This document shows, one piece after another, positions 8,178 through 22,180 of a stretch of 64,000 nucleotides of DNA. Each line of letters opens with the position of its first letter. Position 1 is the stretch's first letter. The stretch is from Alphaproteobacteria bacterium (GTDB lineage Bacteria > Pseudomonadota > Alphaproteobacteria > Caulobacterales > Maricaulaceae). The position numbers were made by a program, and so were the translations under genes. The stretch lies in NCBI GenBank assembly GCA_016124675.1, contig WGNG01000001.1:62001-126000 (forward strand), read 5' to 3'. The notes beneath the pieces were generated by a model. The model was not told the origin of the DNA, did no database searches, and saw only the letters and a program-made list of their open reading frames with translations.

Positions 8178-9308
8178 TCATTTCAATTCCTTCCATGGGA
8201 GTGGGACACTACCGCTTTGCGGTGGGACACTTTTTGACGCCTTTTGTTCCGTAAGGCGGGCCAGTTCCAGCGCGACAGTTTCGGAACCTAGGCCGGATTC
8301 TGCCATGGCGCGCCGGTTAGCCGCCGCCGTGTATCGGTCGATTTCCTTGCTTGTGACGTGGCCGGTCACAGCCATGATCTGCCGGTCTGTCAGACCAAGG
8401 CTGGCGAGAATCGAGGCGCATCCCTTTCGGATGCCGTGCGCGCTACGGCCTTCTAGCCCGGCCTCCTTGCACCACTTGATGAAGCGATTGCCGAAACTCG
8501 CATCGGACTGGAAAGGCGTGCCCCGCTCCGATGTAATGAAGGCGAGTTGGTGCGAGGGCGGATCATCGAGCACCGCCTGAAGCGGTTCGATTATCGGCAA
8601 TTCCACCCGCACCGGCTTGCGTGCCCGGTTTTTCTGTTGCGTGAACACAAGCCAGCCATCGCACACATGCTGCGGCCCCATGCGCCGTACGTCGCTGAGG
8701 CGTTGCCCGGTGAAAAGAAAAAGGCAGAGCGCCTTGTGCGCCATGGTGCCGCGCGGATGGAATTTCACAAAGGTGGCAAAATCGGCTTCCGACCACGCGG
8801 TATAGCCATCGGGATTGTTCGACCGGCGATAGGCGACTGAAGCGGCGGGGTTGGCCGAAACGCACCCCTCACTTTGCGCGTGACGGAAAACCGCCCGCAA
8901 AGTCTTTACAATATGATTGCCCGCCTCCGGTTCATCCGGTGCGTCACGCCAGCGCGCGATATGTTCGGGAAGGATCAGCCGCCAGGCGTAATCACCTATC
9001 TTGGCGTCCAGCCTGTCCAGTATGCGGCGGCGGGTGTTACGCGTTGAAGGCGCAAGATCGCGGGCTGTGCGGCTGGCGATATAGTTCAAGATCAACTGGC
9101 GCATGGTGCCAGGCGCCGCCTTGCGCTTGGAAGCCCCGATGGGGTCGCGCGGCGCGGCAATCGCGGTGGCATATTCGAAATGAAATTCCGGTGTGCCTTC
9201 GGGTGATCTCAGGCGGATTTTCTTCTGGCCGGGCAGTCTGACATACACCCGCACATTGCCGTGGCGGTCTCGATCGCGAACGAGATATTTCAGCGGGGTA
9301 ACTGCCAT
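8178..9308 (-). CDS. int: Tyrosine-type site-specific integrase
   Basis: 376 aa. The N-terminal RDRDRHGNVRVYVRLPGQKK stretch looks like an arm-type DNA-binding domain. A core-binding SAM-like helical domain follows (about residues 65-160), then the catalytic domain with R203 (FTGQRLSD), K226, H291-x-x-R294 (HGIR), H317 (TGHVTS) and the nucleophile Y326 (IDRYTAA). The whole active-site set is present, so it should be functional. It lies 19 nt from the tRNA-Asn 3' end, the usual place for a tRNA-targeting integrase. The HTH gene ends 10 nt upstream of its ATG. Its stop codon overlaps an ATG (ATGA, 8178-8181) that matters after excision. Confidence 0.95.
   Translation of the reverse strand: MAVTPLKYLVRDRDRHGNVRVYVRLPGQKKIRLRSPEGTPEFHFEYATAIAAPRDPIGASKRKAAPGTMRQLILNYIASRTARDLAPSTRNTRRRILDRLDAKIGDYAWRLILPEHIARWRDAPDEPEAGNHIVKTLRAVFRHAQSEGCVSANPAASVAYRRSNNPDGYTAWSEADFATFVKFHPRGTMAHKALCLFLFTGQRLSDVRRMGPQHVCDGWLVFTQQKNRARKPVRVELPIIEPLQAVLDDPPSHQLAFITSERGTPFQSDASFGNRFIKWCKEAGLEGRSAHGIRKGCASILASLGLTDRQIMAVTGHVTSKEIDRYTAAANRRAMAESGLGSETVALELARLTEQKASKSVPPQSGSVPLPWKELK
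8201..8231 (+). repeat. Two direct GTGGGACACT repeats, candidate integrase arm-type sites (left)
   Basis: GTGGGACACT occurs at 8201-8210 and 8222-8231 within the 3' end of int, 42 and 63 nt from the att core. The same 10-mer recurs at 29426-29435 near the other att core. An arm-site role is inferred from position and repetition. Confidence 0.5.
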
Positions 9309-9318
9309 AAATGAACCC

Positions 9319-9567
9319 TTATATGCAGTCTACATGATCAACCGGATTGGCTTCGTCGCCGTCCGATTCCAGCATTTCGAACGCGCGGTTGATTTCGAAG
9401 ACGTCCCATATCAAGCGCGAGTATATGCGCTTCGGCTTGGGCATGCGCCCTTCGTTCACGAGGCGCTGAAACGTGTTCGCGCAGACCCCGACATAGTCAG
9501 CCGCCTCTTGCCGCTTCAGCCCGCGAAACTTGGTGACGATTCCGTTCGGAATTGCGCCTTGCGTCAT
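9319..9567 (-). CDS. AlpA/excisionase-like helix-turn-helix protein
   Basis: 82 aa from the ATG at 9567, preceded by GAGGAGG at 7 nt. LKRQEAADYVGVCANTFQRL followed by EGRMPKPKRI is the winged HTH pattern of AlpA/MerR-like excisionases and phage regulators (a helix that reads DNA, then a basic wing). It lies immediately upstream of int in one transcription unit, as recombination directionality factors often do. The acidic C-terminus is not conserved. It could instead be only a transcriptional regulator of the element. Confidence 0.8.
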   Translation of the reverse strand: MTQGAIPNGIVTKFRGLKRQEAADYVGVCANTFQRLVNEGRMPKPKRIYSRLIWDVFEINRAFEMLESDGDEANPVDHVDCI

Positions 9568-10062
9568 CGCAGCCTCCTCACAATAACCTGAACCAATCTC
9601 GTATGATTTCAGGTATCTGCGCTCATCTTGCCGATCACCGTTCTCAAATACATAGCTGGAACCGATGACGCCAAAAAGGAATTCCATACAATTATGTACT
9701 CATCAGATGAGAAATCAATGTTTTACGTGTTTCAAACTAGACGAGAAAATTTTGTCTCGAGCAAAATGAATTTATTTTACTTTTGTATGAGATTTTTTAT
9801 TTGGTGAACCCGATTATAAAAAATGAAATGTCGAAATGCGCTTATCTGAACAGATTTATGAAGATTTCTCTTTTCCCCGCATCCAAAGGGGCATCACGAA
9901 TGGAGGCATCGATTGAAGCACATAGAGCCTGTATAGAGATTTATATATATTTGTAAATTATTGCCTATTCGGCTTCTGATATATCGGGCAGATGTTCGCT
10001 GGATTTCCCGAAGCGCTCACCCTAACATTCACTGCGACCTGAACCAAAGGATGAACGCTCCC
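9568..10062. other. AT-rich control region between the xis-int and hsd operons
   Basis: About 500 nt with no convincing gene and many A/T runs, in sharp contrast to the surrounding GC-rich DNA. It must hold the divergent promoters of xis-int and hsdM. An inverted repeat CGAGA-N8-TCTCG (9742-9759) is a candidate operator. AAAGG at 10046-10050 may serve as the hsdM ribosome-binding site. Confidence 0.5.
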
Positions 10063-11600
<1,538 letters not shown>

Positions 11601-11601
<1 letters not shown>

Positions 11602-12824
11602 TGGACGAATGGAAGCGCGCCATGCTTGGCGAAGTCGCAGACTTGAACTGGGGCGACACCAAGACGACGAAGGCTGCATACGTGCCAGAGGGCTACACTG
11701 CCTTTTCAGCGAGTGGCCCTGATGGCTTCTTGCCCTATCACGACTATGACCGAACAGGTGTCGTTCTTAGCGCTATCGGTAGCGAGTGTGGAAAGACGTG
11801 GCTAGCCCGCGGTAAGTGGTCCTGCATCAAGAACACCATCCGTTACTTTTCCAAGTCGAAGGAAGTCGACACGGAATTTCTTTACTGGGCAACACGGTCG
11901 AGCGACTACTGGCCCAAGAGGGGTTCCGGGCAACCATTTATTAGCCAAGGCGATGCTCGCTCTTGTGTGGTCTCATACCCACCCCTCCCCGAACAACGCG
12001 CCATCGCCGCCACCCTCGGGGCGCTGGATGACAAGATCGAGTTGAACCGGAAGATGAACGCCACGCTCGAGGCCATGGCGCGGGCGCTGTTCCGCGACTG
12101 GTTCGTCGATTTCGGCCCCACCCGCGCCAAGATGGAAGGCCTCGCCCCCTACCTCGCCCCTGACCTCTGGTCCCTGTTCCCCGACCGCCTCGACGCCGAG
12201 GGCAAGCCGGAGGGGTGGGAGGTTCGTCGCCTCGAACAGATTGCCGAGCATCACAAGCGGACGCTCTCGCCATCTAACCACCTGGGACGGATGTTCCAAC
12301 ACTTCAGCTTGCCCGCGTTCGACAGGGGCCAGAGCCCCGCCCTTGATCTTGGCGAAACGATCAAGAGCAACAAGACGCTGGTTCCGCCCGATGCAGTGCT
12401 TCTGTCAAAGCTGAACCCGGAAATCCCGCGGGTCTGGCTACCCGAGGCGAGCAGCGGAACCCAACAGATCGCATCAACCGAGTTTCTGGCCTTCACCGGA
12501 AAGCAATGCGTCGGCCGTAGCCTCCTGTTCTGCCTTTTCTGTAATGTTCAGTTCCGTGAAATGTTGCAGTCCATGGTCACCGGAACGTCGAAAAGCCATC
12601 AACGGATTTCACCGCGTGACTTGCTTCGCCGCGAGGTGCTGACTGGAAGCGAACATGTGATCAAAGCCTTCGAGGCGCTGGTTTCGCCAATATTGGACCA
12701 AATTTTGTCTAATCGCGCTCAATCCAGCACCCTCGCCCAGACCCGCGACCTCCTGCTGCCACGCCTGATGTCGGGCGAGTTGCGGGTGGCGCATGCTGAA
12801 CAACTGGTAGCAGGAGTGGCCTGA
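11601..12824 (+). CDS. hsdS: Type I restriction-modification specificity subunit HsdS
   Basis: 407 aa with two target-recognition domains separated by conserved helices. The first TRD spans about residues 1-130, followed by PPLPEQRAIAATLGALDDKI and the central coiled segment. The second TRD is about residues 205-355, ending with a second helical repeat (TRDLLLPRLMSGEL). Each TRD reads half of a bipartite site. TRD1 DNA is less GC-rich than the flanking helices, as expected from TRD exchange. The site cannot be predicted from sequence alone. It overlaps hsdM upstream and the next gene downstream (TGATG). Confidence 0.93.
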
Positions 12825-13975
12825 TGTTCCGCGTTGACCTGACCCAGAACCGCCTTTCGCGTCTCTCGCAAAAGCGCTTTTCGGAGCTGCATCTGCGCGA
12901 GCGTGGCCATTTGCAGGAATGGCTCGCCAATCAGCCCGATGCGCTGGGCGAGGAATTGCTGATCATCCAGAAAGAGTTTGATGGCTTCGACCAGACCCGC
13001 GAGCGGCTGGACCTGCTGGCCCTCGACAAGGACGGCCATCTGGTTGTCATCGAGAACAAGCTGGACGATTCCGGGCGCGACGTGACCTGGCAGGCGCTCA
13101 AATACGCCGCCTATGTCTCCAGCCTCACCAAGATGCAGATCGTCGACATCTACCAGCAATATCTCGACCGCTATTGCGGCGGCGGCAATGCAGTGGCGCG
13201 CATTTGCGAGTTCATGGAGGTGGACGAGCTGGAGGAGACCGTCCTCAATCCCGGCAATGACCAGCGCATGATGTTCATCGCGGCCAATTTCCGGCGGGAG
13301 GTGACCGCGACGGTGCTCTGGCTGCTGGGCCGGGGCATTCGCGCGCAATGCTTCAAGGTGACGCCGTTCGAATTTGGCGAGGAGCTGATGATCGATATCC
13401 AGCAGATCATCCCGACGCCGGAGGCGGCCGATTTCATGATCGGCATGTCGAGCAAGGAAAACGAGGAAAAGGCCGTCCACGACACCCAGAAGCAGCGCCA
13501 CAAGCTGAGGCTGGATTTCTGGGAAGCGGCGCTGGAGCAATTGCGCGCGGATGGGGTGCGGCTCTACCTCAATATCAGCCCGGCCAGGGATCATTGGCTG
13601 AGCGCAGGATCGGGCATGCGCGCCTGCCCGTACCAGATGATTTTTTCCCGGTCTGAGGCACGCGTCGAAATCGGCATGCAGCGCAACGATGCGGCGGAGA
13701 ACAAATGGATATTCGACCAGCTTTATGCCCAAAGGGCGAAGATTGAAGCGGCGTTCGGCGACGCGCTGGACTGGCGGCGCATGGATGACAAGAAGGCGAG
13801 CCGGATCGTCTACGCCCAGCCGTTTGACGGGTTCAGCCGCGACAACTGGCCGGAAATGATCGCCTGGCTGTCAGTGCATATCCGCAAGATGGAGAAAGCC
13901 TTCAGCGAGCCCCTGGCGCAGCTGAACCGCTCCCTTCGCTTGGCTGACACCGACAACGCCGATGGGGAAGCCTGA
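12824..13975 (+). CDS. DUF4268 protein with PD-(D/E)XK-nuclease-like N-terminus, in the hsd operon
   Basis: 383 aa. Residues about 60-90 read RLDLLALDKDGHLVVIENK, the D-x(n)-ExK pattern of PD-(D/E)XK nucleases (compare EndoMS/NucS-like proteins). The C-terminal half (RLDFWEAALEQL to AWLSVHIRKMEKAF) resembles DUF4268. It is translationally coupled to hsdS upstream and fic downstream by TGATG overlaps, so it is made with the R-M subunits. It may be a nuclease or a regulator of the complex; its activity is unknown. Confidence 0.75.
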   Translation: MFRVDLTQNRLSRLSQKRFSELHLRERGHLQEWLANQPDALGEELLIIQKEFDGFDQTRERLDLLALDKDGHLVVIENKLDDSGRDVTWQALKYAAYVSSLTKMQIVDIYQQYLDRYCGGGNAVARICEFMEVDELEETVLNPGNDQRMMFIAANFRREVTATVLWLLGRGIRAQCFKVTPFEFGEELMIDIQQIIPTPEAADFMIGMSSKENEEKAVHDTQKQRHKLRLDFWEAALEQLRADGVRLYLNISPARDHWLSAGSGMRACPYQMIFSRSEARVEIGMQRNDAAENKWIFDQLYAQRAKIEAAFGDALDWRRMDDKKASRIVYAQPFDGFSRDNWPEMIAWLSVHIRKMEKAFSEPLAQLNRSLRLADTDNADGEA

Positions 13976-15090
13976 TGCCGGTTCACTATCACGAGGGCCG
14001 GTTTCCACCCGCTGATCTGGACTGGCCCCGGCTTCTGCCGCTGATCGGTCCGGCCAATGCAGCGGTCGCGCTCTATGAGGGCGTGCTTCATGGCATCCCG
14101 AACCCGAATGTTCTGCTTTCCCCGCTGACCACGCAGGAAGCCGTGCTGTCCAGCCGGATCGAGGGGACACAGGCCACTATCGGCGAGGTGTTCGAGTTCG
14201 AGGCAGAGGGTGAACCGGGCGATGAAAGCACCGCCAAGAAAGCAGACATTCATGAGGTGCTGAACTACCGCGCGGCGCTGGCCGAGGCATCACGCCTGCT
14301 TCACGACTTGCCGCTGTCGCAGCGCCTCATCAGGCTGACACACGAGCGGCTGATGCAGGGCGTACGCGGGCGCAACAAGGCGCCGGGTGAATATCGCCGC
14401 ATCCCGAACTGGATCGGCCCGGAGGGCTGCACCATCGAGCAGGCGCGCTTTGTGCCGTGTTCGGCAGAGGCACTTCCTGGCGCAATGGACGCATGGGAAG
14501 CCTATATCCATGCAGATGCCCCGGACGTTCTTATCCAGCTGGCTGTGGTGCATGCCGAGTTTGAGGCCATCCACCCATTTCTGGACGGTAACGGACGGCT
14601 GGGGCGGTTGATAATTCCGCTTTTCCTCAAGTCCAAAGGCTTGTTATCGGCGCCCAATTTCTACCTTTCGGAGTATTTCGAGGGCCACCGGGACGAGTAT
14701 TATGAGCGGCTCCTGGCGGTATCGCGCGATGGCGACTGGACGGGATGGTGCGCCTTTTTCCTCCGGGCGATCATCAGTCAAGCCGGCGCCAATCAGCGCA
14801 AGGCACAGGCGATCCATGCACTCTACAATGCCCGCAAGGACTGGATGGTCGAGGCTACGCGGTCACAATACGGTGTCCGTGCGCTGGACTGGTTCTTCAG
14901 CCGCCCGATCTTTTCGACGTCCGATTTTGTCGCTCATGCGGGTGTGCCTGCGCCGACGGCGAGGCGCATTCTGAAATTGGTTCGTGACAATGGACTTCTT
15001 CGAGACCTGAGACCTGCCAGCGGTCAAAGGCCCGCCGTGCTGGCGTTTTCGGAGCTTCTGAATATCTGCGAAGGGCGCGCGGCATTTTGA
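13975..15090 (+). CDS. fic: Fic family protein (putative AMPylator)
   Basis: 371 aa. The Fic active-site loop is intact (HPFLDGNGRLGR, residues 200-211), with the catalytic His200 and phosphate-anchoring residues. An intramolecular inhibitory motif SSRIEG ([S/T]xxxE[G/N], residues 59-64) marks it as a self-inhibited class II Fic. A C-terminal winged helix (about 295-360, STSDFVAHAGVPAPTARRIL) is typical of the long Fic proteins. Fic enzymes transfer AMP to hydroxyl side chains. Its place between hsdS and hsdR recurs in type I loci, but its target here is unknown. Confidence 0.9.
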   Translation: MPVHYHEGRFPPADLDWPRLLPLIGPANAAVALYEGVLHGIPNPNVLLSPLTTQEAVLSSRIEGTQATIGEVFEFEAEGEPGDESTAKKADIHEVLNYRAALAEASRLLHDLPLSQRLIRLTHERLMQGVRGRNKAPGEYRRIPNWIGPEGCTIEQARFVPCSAEALPGAMDAWEAYIHADAPDVLIQLAVVHAEFEAIHPFLDGNGRLGRLIIPLFLKSKGLLSAPNFYLSEYFEGHRDEYYERLLAVSRDGDWTGWCAFFLRAIISQAGANQRKAQAIHALYNARKDWMVEATRSQYGVRALDWFFSRPIFSTSDFVAHAGVPAPTARRILKLVRDNGLLRDLRPASGQRPAVLAFSELLNICEGRAAF

Positions 15091-15196
15091 GTATCACTTT
15101 TTCGCACCAATCAATTTTGTTGATCGAATTGCGTCGAAAAGTGATCGACAAATTGGCTTGTGAGGAATAAGTGATCGACGAGCGGGGAATGGCGGG
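15091..15196. promoter_or_regulatory. Repeat-rich leader of hsdR
   Basis: This gap breaks the otherwise overlapping operon. ATCACTTTTTCG (15093-15104) is nearly complementary to CGAAAAGTGAT (15134-15144), and AAGTGATCGAC occurs twice (15139-15149, 15169-15179). A separate promoter or operator for the restriction subunit is plausible but unproven. Confidence 0.4.
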
Positions 15197-18415
<3,219 letters not shown>

Positions 18416-18544
18416 GGTGCCAAAGCCAAATTTTTTGGTGTCTGGCCAGCCCTACGCCTTGATGATTTGTGAATACGGTTCAGAGTGGGAATAACCTGCG
18501 CGATGGAAGGCGCGTTTGAGTTATTATAAAGGAACCATATTTCA

Positions 18545-21500
18545 TTATCTGTTCTCAGCGGTAGAAAACCCTTCGAGCGCCGCATCTTGCGTCATGACGA
18601 TGTCGCAAGCCCAGGATTTCTCTACCACCGCTTCAAGGCCGCGGGTGAAGAGATATTCGCGCCGCCTTTGCTCGCCGTTCAGCTCATAAGTGATTATCAC
18701 AAACCGATCGTGGAAATCGCGCTCCTGTGTGCGCCGCCTTGGCTCAAAGGCGATGCGTGGGGCCGATGCAACGCCATTCAAGGGGACGTAGATGGAAGTT
18801 CGCAGGGCTGACCGCGCTTGCTCCTCGGTCTGGAAGTCTGCTCCCTCGACTTGCTGCTGAGGCTTGGCTACCACGCGCATCAGGCGCACCCCCTTGGTGG
18901 ACTTCGCCAGGTGCAAAGTGATTGCTGTCAGGCCGCGCTGGGCCCGCCGTGTCCAGAAGGTGTAGGGATCGATCAGCTCAAGCTCGCGGATCACCGCATC
19001 ATTCAGCCCGAAGAACACCTCGCCCAGATCGGGAAGCATGCCTTCGGGACTTCGTACGAAGCCGGCCACCGCCTGCAACGCAGAGCGCGTCTCCTCCAGC
19101 GGTTCGGTGGTCGGCGGTTCGGCAACCGAAACAGTTGGTTCAGAGGCAACAAGGTCAGGCTCCGGCTTGGGTTGCGCGCTCGACTCCGGCCTGACCGCAC
19201 GTTCAGCTTCAGGCGCCGCAGGTGGCGCGGCGCTGTGTGCGTCCGGATCGAAGGCCACCTCGCTGAAAAGCGCGCGCGCATCGTTTTCCGTGTCCTCCGG
19301 CGGCGCCAGCATGTGGCCCGCCAGCGCTCGCTTGCGCCGCAGGAGCGCATCCAGCTTCAGATCGAAGCTGTGGTCACGCAGCTGCAATGATGGATGGACA
19401 GCGATCGGGTAGTACACGCTCACCGGGCGGGTCTGGCCCAGCCGGAAGGCGCGGTCGGTGCTTTGATCCTCTACCGCCGGGTTCCACCAGCGCGACAGGT
19501 GAATGACATGGTTCGCCGCAGTGATGGTCAGGCCCACCCCGCCTGCCTTGGGCGAGAGGATCATAACGTCGAAACCGGACGGCCCCGACTGAAAGCGCTC
19601 GACCAGCTCTTGTCTTTTCGCACCGGCGACGCCGCCATGAATGCGCGCCGGGGCCGCGGGCAGCCTGTAACGACGGCGGACATAATCGGCGAGGAACGCC
19701 TGCATCTCGAGGCTTTCCAGGAAAACCAGCGCCTTCTCCCCGCGCGCATGAATGGCGTCGAGCAGCTCAATGGCTTTCTTCAGCCGCGCGGAGCGGGCGA
19801 CATACCCATCCATATCGCCATAGCCATCAGCCGGCGGGTCGGGATGCAGTGAAATCGAGCGTAAATCCTGCAGTAGCTTGAGCATGCCGTCGCCGGCAGC
19901 CACCCCGTCGCGGCTCGCGATCGCCCGAGCCACCACGGCCCGGTAGGCCTGAGCCTGTCCTTCGGGCATCTCAACGGCTTCCGCGTGTTCGCGCTTCTCC
20001 GGCAGACCGTCGAGTTCATCAGTCTTCAGCCGGCGCAGACCGGCCGCAGGACGGCCGTCGGCGCTCTTGAAGATCTTCTCGTGCAAGGCTTGAAGCCTTT
20101 CCGGATTGTCTGCCGGGTAGGCGTGCTCGAAGGCGCGGCTCGACCCCAAAAAGCCCGGCCACAGCACATCCATGAGCGACCAGAGATCCTGCAGCCGGTT
20201 CTCCACCGGCGTGCCGCTCATGCCGATCTTGAAGTCGGCGTTCAGCGAGCGGGCGGCCCGCGAGATCTGGCTCGCCGGGTTCTTCAGCTTCTGAACTTCG
20301 TCGAACACCAGGGCGGAGAACCGCACCTTGGCGAACGAGAAATGGTAGTCCCGCATGGTCTCGTAGGTGGTCAGCACCACGCCCGCATCACGCCAACGCT
20401 GCACGTCGAGAATCGTGCGCCCGGTTTGTGTTTCTGCGCCGGCCTGCGGATGGACCTTGATGCCGCGCAGGGCGGCGCCGTGAGCATCGACGACCTCCCC
20501 CAGCGCGCCCGGCTTCAAATGCTTGTCGATCTCGGCCTTCCAGTTGGCGAGCAATCCCGTCGGTGCGACGATGAGCACCGGCGCGTCCGAGCTTTGGCGC
20601 GAAAGCGCCAGGAAGCACAAAGCCTGGAGGGTTTTGCCAAGGCCCATATCGTCGGCGAGCAGGACACCCGGCAGCCCGGCGGCGCGCGCCGCCGCCAGCC
20701 AGCGAAAGCCCTCCAGCTGATAGGATTTCAGGGTCGCCAGGACAGTTTCGGGAGACTCGGCGGGCGCGCTCGTCCCTTCATTGCGCGCCGGCGACAGTGC
20801 CTCGAACCGGACTTCGTCGAAATTGTCGGTGATTGTCAAAAATCGCTTGTCGGCAAGGATTGGCGGCGGCCCATCTGTCTCCGCATCGAGGCCACTGGCG
20901 TTCCCGGCGTCGCCAGCTCCCGATTCGGCGGCCTGCACCGCGTCCGCCAAGGCGCTGAGATCATTCAGAGCATCGCGGGTCTGTCCGCTGACCGGCACAT
21001 CATGGTGTTTGACCATGAAGCTTTGTGCGCCTTCGGCTGCGGCCGCGGCGTAATCAGCCTGCGCCGCGCGCACCTCAGCGGGGGAGAGCGTGATTTCGTC
21101 CTCTCCAACCTTCAAGCCGAAGCTCTCCGGAATCCATGTGTTGGGTTTTGGCTTGATCCAGGGCAGAACGGGCTGGCGCCAGACGTCCACGCCAGTGACC
21201 CGCTCGGAGAACTGCTCGGTCTCGATGAACAGGCTGTCGACGACGTCGCCGAACCCTTCCCCCAGCGCATCACGGATGAAGCCGGTCGGATTGCTGATGA
21301 ACCGTCGGCGTGTCTCCGTGTCGGCGCTTGAGGCTTGACGCACCACGCCAAGCGCGGGGCGCAGGGCCGGGTCGATGACGACGAAGGAGCCATCCTGCAG
21401 CACATAGGCGGGACGGGCCGCCGCACTCGCCCGGAAACGCTGCTTGGCGAACAGGTCCTGCAAGACCGGTGGGAGAAGCGCTGATTTCGTTTCGTCAATC

Positions 21501-22180
21501 GTCTCGCCGGCTTCGGCGTCCGCCACCACGTCCCGCCCAAACAGGACCGGATCGAAATCGAAGCTGTCGTCGCGGACCCCGAGCTGTAGAGAAAAAGCGG
21601 AGGCCTGGTAGACCGTCACTGCACCCAGATAGCCGTCGGTCTCCACCTCCTCGCCGACGGCCTCGCTCAAGGCTTTGTTGAGCTGTGCGTAGGCGGCGAG
21701 CCGGGCGTCCTCGCTCAAGGCTTGGGCAAGCGGCGCCGCCAGATCCAGCAGCGTGTAGGCCGGCTCGGAGATCCGGTAGCGCTTGCCGCCGCTGAGCAGG
21801 AACGCCCCTTCGCGCGTGCCGCGCGCCGGCATGCCACCACCCTGCACCCAGCGTGCGCGTACCCGGAAATCAGGCGATTTGACCTGATCAAGGGTCTCAA
21901 GGCGCAGACCGAACGGCGCAGAGGGCGGCAAACCAAGCGCTTGCGCCGACGCTTCGTCCAAACAGGCGACAAACGCATCGCTGAGCAACAGGTGATCGCC
22001 GCTGAATACAGCGTGCCGGGCTTGGTCAGGATCATCATGGCCGCGCGCAGCCGCGATTGCGCGCGCCAGCGCTCCGCCTTGCGCTTCTGCCCAGCCGTCA
22101 GGCGCAAGCCGACGGGCCAGCAGCCCTGGCTTGTGGCGGATCGATACCCCCCCCTCGACGCGCTCTGTCTCGAACTTCAT
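18545..22180 (-). CDS. zorD: Zorya type I effector ZorD: SNF2 helicase with C-terminal MIT_C/PLD-like extension
   Basis: 1,211 aa. The ATG at 22180 overlaps the zorC stop (TGATG); a GTG one codon earlier would give GTGA. The N-terminal about 480 aa precede a SNF2 core with Walker A LADDMGLGKTLQ (about 510), DEVQKLKN (about 626), SGTPVENRL and motif VI STDRAFRLGQTRPV. After a proline/glutamate-rich linker (about 982-1035) there is an extra domain with ELIDPYTFW and RDFHDRFVIIT, the pattern of MIT_C/phospholipase-D-like domains. In Zorya, ZorD acts on invading DNA after the ZorAB motor senses envelope perturbation. The extra domain is the unusual feature. Confidence 0.88.
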   Translation of the reverse strand: MKFETERVEGGVSIRHKPGLLARRLAPDGWAEAQGGALARAIAAARGHDDPDQARHAVFSGDHLLLSDAFVACLDEASAQALGLPPSAPFGLRLETLDQVKSPDFRVRARWVQGGGMPARGTREGAFLLSGGKRYRISEPAYTLLDLAAPLAQALSEDARLAAYAQLNKALSEAVGEEVETDGYLGAVTVYQASAFSLQLGVRDDSFDFDPVLFGRDVVADAEAGETIDETKSALLPPVLQDLFAKQRFRASAAARPAYVLQDGSFVVIDPALRPALGVVRQASSADTETRRRFISNPTGFIRDALGEGFGDVVDSLFIETEQFSERVTGVDVWRQPVLPWIKPKPNTWIPESFGLKVGEDEITLSPAEVRAAQADYAAAAAEGAQSFMVKHHDVPVSGQTRDALNDLSALADAVQAAESGAGDAGNASGLDAETDGPPPILADKRFLTITDNFDEVRFEALSPARNEGTSAPAESPETVLATLKSYQLEGFRWLAAARAAGLPGVLLADDMGLGKTLQALCFLALSRQSSDAPVLIVAPTGLLANWKAEIDKHLKPGALGEVVDAHGAALRGIKVHPQAGAETQTGRTILDVQRWRDAGVVLTTYETMRDYHFSFAKVRFSALVFDEVQKLKNPASQISRAARSLNADFKIGMSGTPVENRLQDLWSLMDVLWPGFLGSSRAFEHAYPADNPERLQALHEKIFKSADGRPAAGLRRLKTDELDGLPEKREHAEAVEMPEGQAQAYRAVVARAIASRDGVAAGDGMLKLLQDLRSISLHPDPPADGYGDMDGYVARSARLKKAIELLDAIHARGEKALVFLESLEMQAFLADYVRRRYRLPAAPARIHGGVAGAKRQELVERFQSGPSGFDVMILSPKAGGVGLTITAANHVIHLSRWWNPAVEDQSTDRAFRLGQTRPVSVYYPIAVHPSLQLRDHSFDLKLDALLRRKRALAGHMLAPPEDTENDARALFSEVAFDPDAHSAAPPAAPEAERAVRPESSAQPKPEPDLVASEPTVSVAEPPTTEPLEETRSALQAVAGFVRSPEGMLPDLGEVFFGLNDAVIRELELIDPYTFWTRRAQRGLTAITLHLAKSTKGVRLMRVVAKPQQQVEGADFQTEEQARSALRTSIYVPLNGVASAPRIAFEPRRRTQERDFHDRFVIITYELNGEQRRREYLFTRGLEAVVEKSWACDIVMTQDAALEGFSTAENR

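Noticed and set aside
12719-13732. 337-codon leftward frame opposite the DUF4268 gene
   Set aside because: The plus-strand gene is overlapped by its neighbours on both sides in an operon, so the antisense frame is a shadow.
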